A DNA stretch of 64,000 nucleotides from Tritrichomonas musculus (Eukaryota; Parabasalia; Tritrichomonadida; Tritrichomonadidae). Positions 20,583 through 31,024 of the stretch are shown one piece after another. Numbering within the stretch: the stretch's first letter is position 1; each line of letters begins with the position of its first letter. The stretch lies in assembly GCA_039105265.1 (NCBI GenBank), contig JAPFFF010000016.1, positions 2,604,001 to 2,668,000 on the forward strand, given 5' to 3'. The notes under the pieces were generated by a model, which saw only the letters and a list, made by a program, of their open reading frames with translations, was not told the origin of the DNA and made no database searches. The translations under genes were made by a program, and so were the position numbers.

Positions 20583-22718
20583 TTAAGTCTGTAAACCGCC
20601 TCCATACCAGCCACCACCGCCACCGCCTCCTGAATCTCGTGATTGGCTGTACTTGCCAGTGGCGCCAGAACCAAAAGTGCCAGGATCTCCATGCCGGCCA
20701 TCTCCTTCTCCAAGGCCGCGAGAGCTGCCAGCCTGTGTGCCGGCGCCCTGGCCTTGAAGGTCATTCTTATATGAGCAGTTGCCTCCACTCAGACCTCCTC
20801 CAAAACCGCCTGGATCAACATATTCACTGCTTCCACTAGCTCCGCCGCCGCCGCCAGCAACAATCACTCGATTGTATTCTGTGCTTCTTCCGATTCGAAT
20901 TGATGTCGAACCTCCGCCAGTTCCTGGAACCGTCGTGTAATTGTAATAGTGACCTGTTTTTGTGCCTCCACCGTCAGGGAAGCCTCCCTTCGTGCACGAG
21001 CCATCTGACGAACTTGAAGAACGGCCTTGCTCGCCAACGAAAACATAAACTGTCTCTTTTTGCTTCAAACTCAAAATTCCTCGCGAATAACCGCCCAAAC
21101 CTCCTTGAACTGTCTGCCCACTACTTCGATTACCGAAACCATTGCCTGTTGAATCGCCGCCTTTTGCGCCCCAGACTTCAAGTTTGTATTGACCTTGAGG
21201 CAGTGAAATTTTGACTGGCTCAAGGCCAATATAACTGAATGTGAGACTGCTTCCGCTCGTTGTCACTGAGTTGCTCACAATTTCATTTGATTCACCTTCA
21301 CGGTTAAAAACGATGCATCTCACGTAGTACCTGCCTGACTTGCGCGCAAATGATGTTTTCATATTAAGTGATGTGATTGGTTCTCCCTTTTCATACGCTT
21401 CACTTCCAAGACATTTCGCATCACTTGTGCTAACGATGACTTTACTCTTTGTTGTGTCAAGTGTCGAACCTTTTTCTTTCAATTTTATTTCTGCATTGAT
21501 AAAAAGTCCATTTTCAACTCTCGCAACTATTTTCCCTTTGATCAAGAAGATATTATTAAGTCGTTTTTGTAGCTGACTTATTTGATTTTCTAATTCTTTT
21601 GAATAATTCAACTGATTTTGAAGTTGCTCATTGAATTGATTTTGAAGCAATGTTTCTAGATCTTTCACCTTACTTTGCTGCTCGCTTATTACTTTTTCAG
21701 AGTCATTAACTTGTTTTTGAAGGGACGCTTCTAGATCTTTCACTTTACTTTGCTGTTCACTGATCACTTTTTCTGAGTCATCAAACTGTTTTTGAAGTTG
21801 AGCATTAACTTTTTCTGAGTCGTCAAATTGTTTCTGAAGTGATGATATTTTTGTTTCCAAATCTTTCATTTTATTTTGTTGCTCGTCATTCATTTCTTGC
21901 AGAGTTTTCTTGCGATTATTTATTTCATTTATAAGGTTTAAATTGCACTTCAGGTAATCAAAGCAGTGTTGTGTGTTTTCATTCGATTTTGAATACTTTT
22001 CACACAATTCATCAAGTCTGTCGTCTGACAGTTTTTGAAGGTCAAGAAACGGAAACAAAATGCAAAATTTATTCAATGATTTCACTATTATATCAAAAAG
22101 TTTGTTGCTATTGATTTCATCAGGCGAACTTTTCTTAATAACTCGATAAATAATTTGAATTGGCAATTCTTTGAATTATTCATTTGAAAAACATTCGTTG
22201 ATTTTTCTTGATAGCAAATTTTCAATCTCATCGCTAATTTCTATTTGTTGGTTGTCGGTTGCTTTTTGCGTTTGGGAATCATACTCAAGCATTTGAATAA
22301 TAAAATCAACATCAGCATTGTGAGCTCTAATTTATTGATTAATTTTGGATGATAGTTTTCGAACTTCTAAAAATTTGCATATTTTAAGGAGATCAATGCA
22401 TTGAATGTATGTTAGAATCAAATCTTCATTAATATTGAAATTTTGCTGTAGTAATTGTAAAAAGAAATCTACGTTTTCAGGTATAAGCTGAAATTCTTCT
22501 TGGAATTGATGAATTTCTTGAGGAAGGCGATTGATAACATCAGAAAACAAATATGATTCACGGACATGTCTAGAATACTTAGTTAACTGTGAATAAAATA
22601 TATTAATTTTCTTTGAATTATGTTGGAATGAAAATAAATCATCATTTTCAAAATTATCATCATCAATTATATCCGAGTTATGAATTTGGTCAAAGCTTTG
22701 CTTATAAATATCGTTCAT
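20583..22718 (-). pseudogene. Coiled-coil and glycine-rich-domain protein, interrupted by two in-frame TAA
   Basis: Start ATG at 22718. The N-terminal region (FSFQHNSKKINIFYSQLTKY, then LIPENVDFFLQLLQQ) resembles the BTB-like heads of trichomonad proteins. A TAA follows at 22332-22334, then a well-conserved stretch (RAHNADVDFIIQMLEYDSQT) and another TAA at 22167-22169. The same frame then runs open to 20583 through KELPIQIIYRVIKKSSPDEI and a long coiled coil with repeated LQKQFDDSEK/ISEQQSKVKDLE units. An Ig-like stretch comes next, and finally a glycine-rich domain (VEVWGAKGGDSTG-type, GGGGGASG) like the glycine-rich region of ALK-type receptors. The two stops are the only lesions seen in the first 550 bases. 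The C-terminus may be cut short at GGGGWYGGGLQT. It is either a very young pseudogene or a read-through gene. Confidence 0.75.
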
Positions 22719-22775
22719 AAATTTTGAATTTTCAAAATTTTCAAAATTTTCAAAATTGTATTAAAGTGAATACTA

Positions 22776-23891
22776 CCCTTACAAATTAACTGTCATTTTT
22801 TTTTGCGGAATAAACGTACGTAAAATTTTCATTTAAAATTTTTAAAATTTTTTTTTGAATAAACTCAATTCAAAAAAGAATTGTCATTTACAAAACATAT
22901 TATTTTTAATTTATAATTAGTAATCCTTTAGATTTTATTAGAAAGAAATATGCTTTATAAGAAAATCTTATTTTTTATGAAAAAGTGAATATAATCTAAT
23001 TTTGAAAGAGTGATCGTAAATCATAAAATTCACCCATTTTTTTATACAAGTTCCTTTGCTCAATTTCTACTTAAATCTTGCTTCTGAAACATCGAGACCA
23101 AAATATTATTACAGTTCCTAAGTGTATAGATGATCTCAATTCGTTGCTAATTCAAATTTGAAAGATTATTCGATGACAATATTTATTTTTTTCGATTCTT
23201 TTTAATTTTATGGTTTTTACTAAACATATTCTTTATAATCATTCTCTTATTATGCTTTTTATTTGACCCTTTTTGCTTTTTTTAATATTATTCCATAGAG
23301 ATTGAAAATCGCTATAATTTGATTAATTTGTGCTTCCAATGTGCGTTTTAGATAATACTTAAGTATAATACTTAAGTATGAATCTTAATTTTATATAATA
23401 ATCACTCAAAAATTTCAATTTTAGCTTTTTTTAAATAAAAAAGTATAGAAAAAGTCGATGAATAATGAGATTTATATTAAAAAATGGTATAAATAAATTT
23501 AATATTATTTATAATTATATTTTAACTATAAATATTGGGATTTAATTCGAATTTTTTATTAATAAAAAAATTGCTAACGATTAAAAAAACAAAATTCGTT
23601 ATAACTTGGGCATTAAATAATATAGGATATAATGATTTAAATCCCCAAAGATTTTATCCAAATATTTGTTAAATATAAAGAAAAACCTCATTTACATGTA
23701 AAATCAATAATAAACGGTCAATATTCTGATAAAAAAAAAATTATTTCAAAAAAATTCAATGGGAATAAAAAGAATTGTCAGATTTTGAGAGAGAAAGTAA
23801 AATTATTTGTGAGAAAATTTTTCAAAAATTTCTTCTTACGTTTACTCGTACGTTTATTCCGCAAAAAAAAATGACAGTTAATTTGTAAGGG
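22776..23891. mobile_element. Non-autonomous TA-flanked DNA transposon with ~45-bp terminal inverted repeats
   Basis: The left end CCCTTACAAATTAACTGTCA continues through a T run and GCGGAATAAACGTACG. It reappears in reverse complement at the right end (ACGTTTATTCCGC, then TGACAGTTAATTTGTAAGGG). Both ends are flanked by TA, the target duplication of Tc1/mariner-type elements. It is 1116 bp and contains no usable frame. It sits directly upstream of the glycine-rich gene's start, where it may have displaced the promoter. Confidence 0.8.
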
Positions 23892-23958
23892 TACATCATA
23901 TTGTCCAACTTAAAAAAAAATGTGTTCAATTATTCATATTTAAGAAAAATGCTCTTTC

Positions 23959-24120
23959 ATGGATATAAAAGATGTTGTAATTAAAGAAGTTACTATTTCT
24001 CCTGATATTCAAAATATTTTCATGCTCATTGCTATTCAACTTAGTCAAAAAGACATACAAATAAAAGAAAGAATAAAGGCAAGAGCGAGGAATTCTGCTT
24101 TACTTACTGTGGCATACTGA
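23959..24120 (+). CDS. Possible 53-residue protein
   Basis: ATG to TGA reading MDIKDVVIKEVTISPDIQNI and ending RARARNSALLTVAY. It has ordinary amino-acid usage for this genome but no recognisable domain. It lies just right of the TA-flanked transposon. It may be the end of a decayed gene rather than a functional unit. Confidence 0.25.
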   Translation: MDIKDVVIKEVTISPDIQNIFMLIAIQLSQKDIQIKERIKARARNSALLTVAY

Positions 24121-24807
24121 GAGATCTGTGGGATCGTCTGACTATTCCTCATAATCTTCATCAAATTAGATAGCTTTGTTTGACTTGCTTTTGCCAGGTT
24201 AAAAAATTCGTTTGAGTTCGATGTTGAATTTAGCTTCTGATTTTCATCTAGATCTTTCTGAGGATTTCTCATTCTGTGAATATTTGGTAAATATAAGAGT
24301 TCCTTACACCAAAATTATTAGAGTTGGTGATTTTGTAAATCGGTTGAAAAAGGTTTCCAATCTATTATATTATTATTATAAATTGGGAGAGTTTGGGATG
24401 GAAAATCCTCCCAAATGATCGTTTTTCATTCAATCGATTCCCAAAAATAAACGTATGGATTAGGTCCCTTACTTAGACTTATATATTTACATGAATATAA
24501 AATTTTATAATTTTAATATAAAAAATATCTAAAAATCTGAAATAAGCAATAAAATTATAATATATTATATAATTATTATATAAATTTAATCTTTTGTTAT
24601 TGAACTAAATAATTTTATTTTACTAATTTATAACAATCAGGTAGCCATCCCTGATAACAATATGAATGAAATAATATTTCTTTTTGTTTAATGGTTAAAA
24701 TGAATATAAAAAATTTTATTAAAGGATTTATGTTCGATATTTATCAAAGGTTTTTTTTTTAATTTAAATTAAAAAAAATTTGACATTGTCAAAATTTTAG
24801 AAAAAAA
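24121..24807. other. Intergenic, no supported gene
   Basis: AT-rich. A 75-codon minus-strand frame at 24045-24272 overlaps this start but shows no domain or family signature. Confidence 0.5.
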
Positions 24808-26773
24808 ATGAGCATTCCAGAATATATTGATAATAAAAGAAAAATTCAAAGTGCTATTCTCAGTTTTATTGACGATGATGATGACAACGAAGAAGAAGCA
24901 GAAAAGAAATATAATGAAATAAGCACACTTTTAAAATCTCCAACAATCCACAAAGATAAGGAAGAGTTAAAACAAATAATCTTAATAATTTCGAATATTT
25001 CAGATAACCATCATCGATCAGCTAATTTTTTCGATAAAATCGGACGTTTAATTGAAGTAATCAAAGAAGATCTAAAAAGTAATTTTACTAATATAGAACT
25101 TTTTACTTTTTTCAAGAAAAACAAAAGGACCCTCTTACTTCTTGTTGAGAAAGATCTACTAACGATAAATGACGACCTTTTTAAAGAAGAATTTTTATTA
25201 GATAATTATGATAAAGGAGAAATAGAAGATATTAAAAAATACTTTTCACCAGAGTTGGGAATTTTCCAAAAATCAGGTTTTTCAGAATCGATTGACAAAT
25301 TTAAAGAATATCGAGATAAAGGTCAAAATGAATCTTATATTTGTGAACTTATTCGGCAAGACTCTGTTGTTGAATTCATCAAACATGTCAACATGAGCAA
25401 CATCTCAATTTCATCAGAAATAAACGACTCTATTTTTGAAACCAATTCAATTTTTATAAATAAACGTCCTCTAATAATTGAGTACGCAGTTTTCTTTGGA
25501 TCGATTCAAATTTTTCAGTACATCAAAATGAACAAGCCAGATATTTTGAATGGCGATTTGTGGATTTATGCGATTCACTCGAATAAAGCAGAAATGATTC
25601 ATGCTCTCGAAGAAAACAAAATTTTACCAAAAGATTTAACGTACGAAAAATGTGTGGTTGAATCAATTAAATGCCACCACAATAAAATAGCCAACTACAT
25701 CAGAGACTCTTTGTTTGACAAAAGCAAAGATAATAAAAACAAAGTTGCATTTGGGATAGATAAGTCGCCGGTCTTTTATCACAATTTCGAATTCATGCCA
25801 GATGATTTTGAAAGCATTTTTAAACTCATCTTTTATTTGATGCAAAGCAAATATTCTGCACTTGTGAAACTTGTGAATGATCAAACTCATTTCCTCATCG
25901 ACATCAATGATTACAGAGTGTTAAAATATGATCATATAATTTTCGATTCATTTGTTGTGCAACAAAAAAGTACATCAAAAGAATTCATGATTACATCATA
26001 TTTTGTACAAGATTGTACGAATGAATTTACAAGGATGATGATGTGCAGGTATCCATCAATTTTAGGTATCAAAGGATTCAGTCCAGTTGATCCCGATGAT
26101 AGACCAAAACCTTCTATTTTGACTGATTATTACAAAATGACATTGTATGATTACATTAATACAAGAAAGACTGGAAATTACACCAAAACAAATGACTACA
26201 TTATAATTCTTGGTATGACAATTGGACTTAGATTTTTAAATAACAATGGAATCATTCATGAGCTTTTGCATCCAGGCAGCATTTTACTTGATGAAAATTT
26301 CTATCCAATCATTCAAAATGTCGAAATAAACAAAAGATTGATTTACAGGTTCGTTGACCAAATTAATTTTATGATGAAACAATCAGGTTATTATATGTCA
26401 CCAGAACAAGCTGAAGAATACAGTTTTCAGACATCTAATGTTTTTTCATACTCGTTTATTCTGTATAATTTAATAACATTGAAGCATCCATTTGACAGAG
26501 TATCTAAAATGTCAGCTTATAAGGCACTTCATATGATTGTAAATGGTTATCGTCCAAAACTTAAATATTATTGAAGATGAAGCCATCATCGAATTTCTTG
26601 AAAGATGCTGGTCTCAAGATCCACAAAGAAGATTCACTTTTGACGAAATCTTGGATATCATCACTCAGGAAGTATTTTATGCATACTTTGAGCCACTTGA
26701 TCGTCAAAAAATTGTGGAATACCTTGATAAATATGGAAACGAATTTGACGAAATCAAAAAGAAATTCGAATAA
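24808..26773 (+). CDS. DUF3447 module fused to a pseudokinase domain (one frameshift)
   Basis: Start ATG at 24808 (MSIPEYIDNKRKIQSAIL). Residues 1-330 carry the DUF3447 landmarks: SYICELIRQDSVVEFI, SIFETNSIFI, IIEYAVFFGSIQIFQYI, LWIYAIHSNKAEMIHALEE, VESIKCHHNKIANYI. Residues ~380-588 are kinase-like. IIHELLHPGSILLDE stands where IIHRDLKPSNILLDE is expected, QNVEI replaces the DFG region, MSPEQAEEY takes the place of APE, and NVFSYSFILYNLITLKHPF matches the F-helix region. The catalytic Asp and DFG are absent, so it is a pseudokinase. The frame ends at 26574, and the last kinase piece (FLERCWSQDPQRRFTFDEIL) continues in the next frame to 26773. The shift lies at about 26555-26575. This could be a real lesion or a sequence error. 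It probably acts as a scaffold rather than an enzyme. Confidence 0.75.
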
Positions 26774-27202
26774 ATTAATAATAATAAAAATCTTAAAAAT
26801 GCATTTTAGAAGTATTTTTCTATCATTTTCATCATTTTTTTATCATCTAAACTGCGAGTCATTTTTGCATGCAACACAATTTTTCTGAATAGTATTGAAA
26901 ATAGAAAATAATCAACTCAATTTTGAAATAAATAATTATAGTCATCCCAATAAGTTTTCATAGGAAACAAATTCAAAAAGGGTTTATTACACTTAGGCTG
27001 GTTAATAAAAATTGAAAAGCTCCATGAATTTACTCAATTTTTGAAGCAAATCTTACAGATTTAAATGGAAAACTTTTTTAAAGACCAGAATTCAATATCA
27101 CTAACTTTTTTAAAGACGACGATCATTTTTATTCAATCAGATATAAATCCTTTATTTTATATAGATGAAGATATATGATTTTTGTAAAATAAAATTTTTT
27201 AA
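26774..27202. other. Intergenic, no supported gene
   Basis: AT-rich sequence between the pseudokinase gene and a ubiquitin-conjugating-enzyme remnant. The N-terminal half of the E2 fold, expected here, is not recognisable. Confidence 0.5.
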
Positions 27203-27466
27203 CAATTAAAATATTTATTTCCTTTTGCACCATTAAACCATGTAAATATTGAACAAACAACTGGCCAGCCTGATATAAGTATTTTAAGTGTTCCCTGGTT
27301 TCCTTCTTGTCATATAATTAACATTTTGGAAGAAATAATAGAACTACTCAAAAATCCTGATCCAAGCCATGCTTTCAATGAATTGGCTGCCCAAAAATTC
27401 ATAAATAATCGAGAATCATATAATAGAAAAGCAGAAAAATCCGCAAAAATATCCAGTAAATATTAA
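27203..27466 (+). pseudogene. Ubiquitin-conjugating enzyme (E2) C-terminal remnant
   Basis: Open frame without an ATG that ends in TAA. PFAPLNHVNIEQTTGQPDIS corresponds to the YPFxPP...HPNI...G.ICLDIL part of E2 enzymes. WFPSCHIINILEEIIELLKN matches WSPALTIxxVLLSIxxLL. PDPSHAFNELAAQKFINNRE matches PNPDDPLNxEAAxxYxxNRxxF. The active-site cysteine position reads PDISIL, without Cys, and the N-terminal half is missing. It is a decayed or catalytically dead E2-like sequence. An upstream exon cannot be excluded. Confidence 0.6.
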
Positions 27467-27714
27467 AATGTTCATATTATTATAGATATCAGTACCGTAT
27501 TATTAAATATTAGAGTTAAATTTTATAAATTATTTCATTATCATAAAAAAGCTAAATATGAATATTATTAATATTTTTGAAATAAAAAATCATTTATATA
27601 TTTAATTTTCTAATTTTCACATATCAACTCTTTCTTCTGATAAAGTTTCACAAGTATATAACAATCAGATTCTCATAAATAAAAAGGCATGCTTTTGTAT
27701 TTCATATTTTTTAT

Positions 27715-27736
27715 AAAAAAAAAAAAAAAAAAAAAA
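27715..27736. repeat. Poly-A tract (22 A)
   Basis: A homopolymer run in the gene-free stretch 27467-28028. No coding sequence or element end is recognised next to it. Confidence 0.9.
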
Positions 27737-28028
27737 GTATAATTGTGCAATAATCAATTGCATATTGATAAAGATTATCGAAAATAGTTGTTTTCAATGT
27801 TATTATGAAGCTTATTCATCCCCTTCTTTCACTTTTTCAATGAGTTTCAAAGCATCAAGTATACGTGTACTACCTTGTATTTGTTAAAACACCAAAAGGA
27901 TGGAAGATTACTGCAAAAATTCATCACACTATTAAATTAATATTTCATCTTTAATAATAATGAAAACTACTTTTTATTGTCTAAATAATATTCACTTAAT
28001 TTTGGATTGTTTATTAAGAAGATAAAAT

Positions 28029-30023
28029 TTATTTTAAATTATTTTTTTGCATAACATCAGAAATCATTAAATTTGCTTGTGGCGATTCAAGACAAATTGA
28101 TTTCCTAATCAATTTAAACTTTGAATCATTGGATATTTCAATCACCTGAAGATTCATGCATTCTGAAAAAGCTCCGTCGCTTATATTAGAAACATTTTCT
28201 GGAATGACGATGCTTTTGAGCGACGACCCAGAAAAAGCACGCTCTCCAATCGATGTCAATTCCGATTTATTTGGAAAGTCAACGTATTCAAGATGGCTGC
28301 ACTGAGAGAAGGCGCATTCTCCAATTTTGACGACATGCTTTGGTATCGATATTTTCGTCAAAGAAGAATAAGAAAATGCGCAATCTTCGATTTGTTTTAA
28401 TTGCGACTCTCTCGTGAATTCTATTCTCTTTAAACGTCTGCAGTCATAAAATGCATGATCTTCAATTCTATATACATGTTGTGGAATTCTGATGCTCTCA
28501 ACAGATGAAGATGAAAAAGCATATTTACTGATTGTTTCAAGTTTTGAATCTTTAGGAAATTCAATTGATTTCAGCTTCGAACAAAACTGGAATGAGTAAG
28601 ATGCAATTTTCTTTATGAATGAAGGAATTGTCACTTTTTCAACATCACGTCTAGTGAAAAGGAGAACATCATAAATATCTTTGTTTACACCTGATTTGCC
28701 AATGATGAACGTATCATCAAGGCTGATGATGTTTTGTCTCTCTTTTTGGATCACTTTGAACTTTGTCAATGAATCTGTCGCATTGCACCAGCCGTCAGCA
28801 AAGCACTCAACATTTGAAGGAAGCAAAATTTCTTCAATCGGAGAATTAGAAAAAAGATTTTCTTCGATTGAATTTAAGCATAACGCGTTCGAAAAGTCGA
28901 TTGTCTTGAGATTATTGCAGAAAGAGAAAGACCAATCGCCGATCTTTTTCACATTGAATGGAATTCTGATGAATTCAATTGAAGTGCTTGAAAAAGCTGT
29001 TTTTTCAATTGTCTCCAATTCTGAATTTTCAGAAAAAGTGACGGTTTTAAATTCAGTACAATAATAAAAAGCTAGTTCACCGATCCTTTTGACATGGCTC
29101 GGAATTGTCATGCTTTTTATCGATGAGTAATAGAATGAATAATCGTCGATCAATTCAAGTTCTGAATTCTCATCGAATTCAACGTTGTTCAATTTGTAGC
29201 AGCTTGCAAAAGCAGCTTCACCGATAGTTTTCACGTGTTTTGGGATTCTGATGCTTTCAAGTGGCGAGTCAGAGAACGAACATTTATCAATTGAAATTAA
29301 TTGTGAGTCTTCTGAAAACTTGATCGTGCTGGCATTTTTAAAACAATTTTCATAAATGATTGTAATAACAAATTCTTGATTTTCATGTTGAATACTGCGT
29401 GGAATATAAATTTCAGAATCATCCAAATGAAGATTGCGGAAAACGCCTGCCGTCTTTTCTTCTTCATTTAACAAAAACGATAAGTTGTTTTGTTTCACCT
29501 CTTTTTTTGTTAATAGATCAACAAATTTGATGTTTCCTTGATTACATGCATCGAGTAATTCATCTTTTACTTCGTTGAAACGTGATGTTGTGTCAATCCC
29601 GTGATTGTTGAATAAATGATTAATTATTTGATGATATTTTTTTGTTTTTTCTTCAATCTCGCAATTATTCGCATATAATATTTGTTTTAATACGTAATTC
29701 TTTTCGTTTAATGAAGGTAATTTTGATTCCAAATTAAATTTTTGATAAGTTTGAATAATATCTTTTAATACACCGAATTCTTGACTAAGTTGCTGAAATT
29801 CTGAAATATTTTTGTTACATATATCAGGAATCGAATTGCTTACACAGTAATTAAAAAAGGAATCGAAAATGTCGTCAGAAACCATTGATTTAACAACATA
29901 ATTGTGATTTTCAAATAAAATGGAGCAAATGTTAAAATTTATTCGGTTTAAAAATGAAGAACCTGTGGGAATCAGAAATTTCTTTGATTTGAAAATTAAA
30001 TATATTGATCTTCCTTCAGTCAT
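28029..30023 (-). CDS. BspA-like LRR protein with distinct N-terminal domain
   Basis: The ATG at 30023 (MTEGRSIYLIFKSKKFLIP) is preferred because the longer frame to 30038 starts with TTG. Length is 664 residues. Residues 1-190 form a non-LRR head with helical stretches (FDSFFNYCVSNSIPDI; HQIINHLFNNHGID) and a short ankyrin-like piece (LLDACNQGNIKFVDLL). About 17 LRR units follow, of a two-part type alternating LExIRIPxHVxxIGxxAFxxC with KxIEFxxxSELxxIxxxAFSxS. A non-repeat insert (IISLDDTFIIGKSGVNKDIY) sits near residues 425-455. No signal peptide or membrane span is seen. This class of head-plus-LRR protein is widespread in trichomonads; ligand and location are unknown. Its units are strongly diverged, unlike the array at 16996. 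Confidence 0.85.
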   Translation of the reverse strand: MTEGRSIYLIFKSKKFLIPTGSSFLNRINFNICSILFENHNYVVKSMVSDDIFDSFFNYCVSNSIPDICNKNISEFQQLSQEFGVLKDIIQTYQKFNLESKLPSLNEKNYVLKQILYANNCEIEEKTKKYHQIINHLFNNHGIDTTSRFNEVKDELLDACNQGNIKFVDLLTKKEVKQNNLSFLLNEEEKTAGVFRNLHLDDSEIYIPRSIQHENQEFVITIIYENCFKNASTIKFSEDSQLISIDKCSFSDSPLESIRIPKHVKTIGEAAFASCYKLNNVEFDENSELELIDDYSFYYSSIKSMTIPSHVKRIGELAFYYCTEFKTVTFSENSELETIEKTAFSSTSIEFIRIPFNVKKIGDWSFSFCNNLKTIDFSNALCLNSIEENLFSNSPIEEILLPSNVECFADGWCNATDSLTKFKVIQKERQNIISLDDTFIIGKSGVNKDIYDVLLFTRRDVEKVTIPSFIKKIASYSFQFCSKLKSIEFPKDSKLETISKYAFSSSSVESIRIPQHVYRIEDHAFYDCRRLKRIEFTRESQLKQIEDCAFSYSSLTKISIPKHVVKIGECAFSQCSHLEYVDFPNKSELTSIGERAFSGSSLKSIVIPENVSNISDGAFSECMNLQVIEISNDSKFKLIRKSICLESPQANLMISDVMQKNNLK

Positions 30024-30155
30024 ATTAGAAATAACCAAACATTTGACCTTTGAAGATCAATTATAGTGAACAATCTTTTTTTCTTTTTTAAACATGGAAT
30101 AATATATTTATTTTAATTGAATTATCTTGAAACATTAAAAAAACAATGATTAATT

Positions 30156-30438
30156 AGTAGTATACGTTTGCGGTGATTTCAGCCCTTCGGTCTTAAATCC
30201 CCTCAAACACCCCTAATTTTGGCACTTTTTTGGTCTCCAACTACCCAATTTTAGCCCTTTTTTGACCTCCAGAGTGTTGTCAGAAAATCCCCTATCACTA
30301 TAGGGCACTTCCCATAGCGTCTTTTTGGGTCAAAAAGTATCAATTATTGCCTCTTTATTGCCTCAAAAAGATGTTTGTCATACCCACTAATAAATGCGTG
30401 ATTTCTGACCTAACGAGTTGTTTCAACTTTTTTGAAAC
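30156..30438 (+). repeat. Polinton left terminal inverted repeat
   Basis: About 283 bp, matching the complement of 47010-47291 essentially base for base where compared. Similarity continues beyond a 12-bp indel to about 30461. Its distinctive opening AGTAGTATACGTTTGCGG marks the element border. Confidence 0.95.
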
Positions 30439-30475
30439 TTTTTCTGAAACAAATAATTTTTTATCCCCAATGCAA

Positions 30476-30997
30476 ATGACAACCCCAAAGCCACTTTACT
30501 TGTCTGTCAATAAATTGTGTGATAAATTGGAAGAATATATTGAGGCCCACAAAGAGAAGGACCCCGCCATCGATTCAGCTCATGAATTCTATATTATCAT
30601 CGACAAAGAGTATCTCTTTCCTGACAAATTTAACGCCAATAGAATAGTTTGCAGACCCTTAGTCGTCTCAATTTATAAGAATCAACAGTTTCTATACAAA
30701 GAATTGTGTGAATTATTTGACTGTGAAAAGGTATATCTATGCTTTAACAAGAAGGGAAGCCACTACTCAATCGACACAGCAAAGAACGGAAAAAACAAGA
30801 TACAGGACGTAGTTATTGTAAGGGAACCAAAGAAATTTACAACTAAGGATGGTAAAGAGATTGAATATCATCAGATGTTTCAATATGACGCAGGCTTTTT
30901 GATTGAAGAAATAGATACTAGAATTAAGTCGAAACATCCTAATTGTGCCGATCTAAGCAAGGATTATGGTAGGTTTATCAAGGAATGTGGCATATAA
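30476..30997 (+). CDS. Polinton protein of unknown function (~173 residues)
   Basis: The frame is open from inside the terminal repeat. The ATGs at 30470 and 30476 (MTTPKPLYLSVNKLCDKLEE), just after the repeat, are the likely starts. The product is mixed alpha/beta and lysine-rich, with AHEFYIIIDKEYLFPDKF, RPLVVSIYKNQQF, EYHQMFQYDAGFLIEEID and a C-terminal KDYGRFIKECGI. I recognise no domain. It lies 27 bases before the next gene on the same strand, suggesting coordinated expression. The position next to the repeat is sometimes used for early or replication functions in Polintons, but nothing in the sequence proves this. Confidence 0.65.
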   Translation: MTTPKPLYLSVNKLCDKLEEYIEAHKEKDPAIDSAHEFYIIIDKEYLFPDKFNANRIVCRPLVVSIYKNQQFLYKELCELFDCEKVYLCFNKKGSHYSIDTAKNGKNKIQDVVIVREPKKFTTKDGKEIEYHQMFQYDAGFLIEEIDTRIKSKHPNCADLSKDYGRFIKECGI

Positions 30998-31024
30998 ACA
31001 GACCCTTATTTTTTTGTAAATCAA

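Noticed and set aside
20468-20788. 106-codon minus-strand frame overlapping the glycine-rich gene's end
   Set aside because: Alternate-frame reading of GC-rich glycine codons.
24045-24272. 75-codon minus-strand frame
   Set aside because: No recognisable motif; overlaps another weak frame on the opposite strand.
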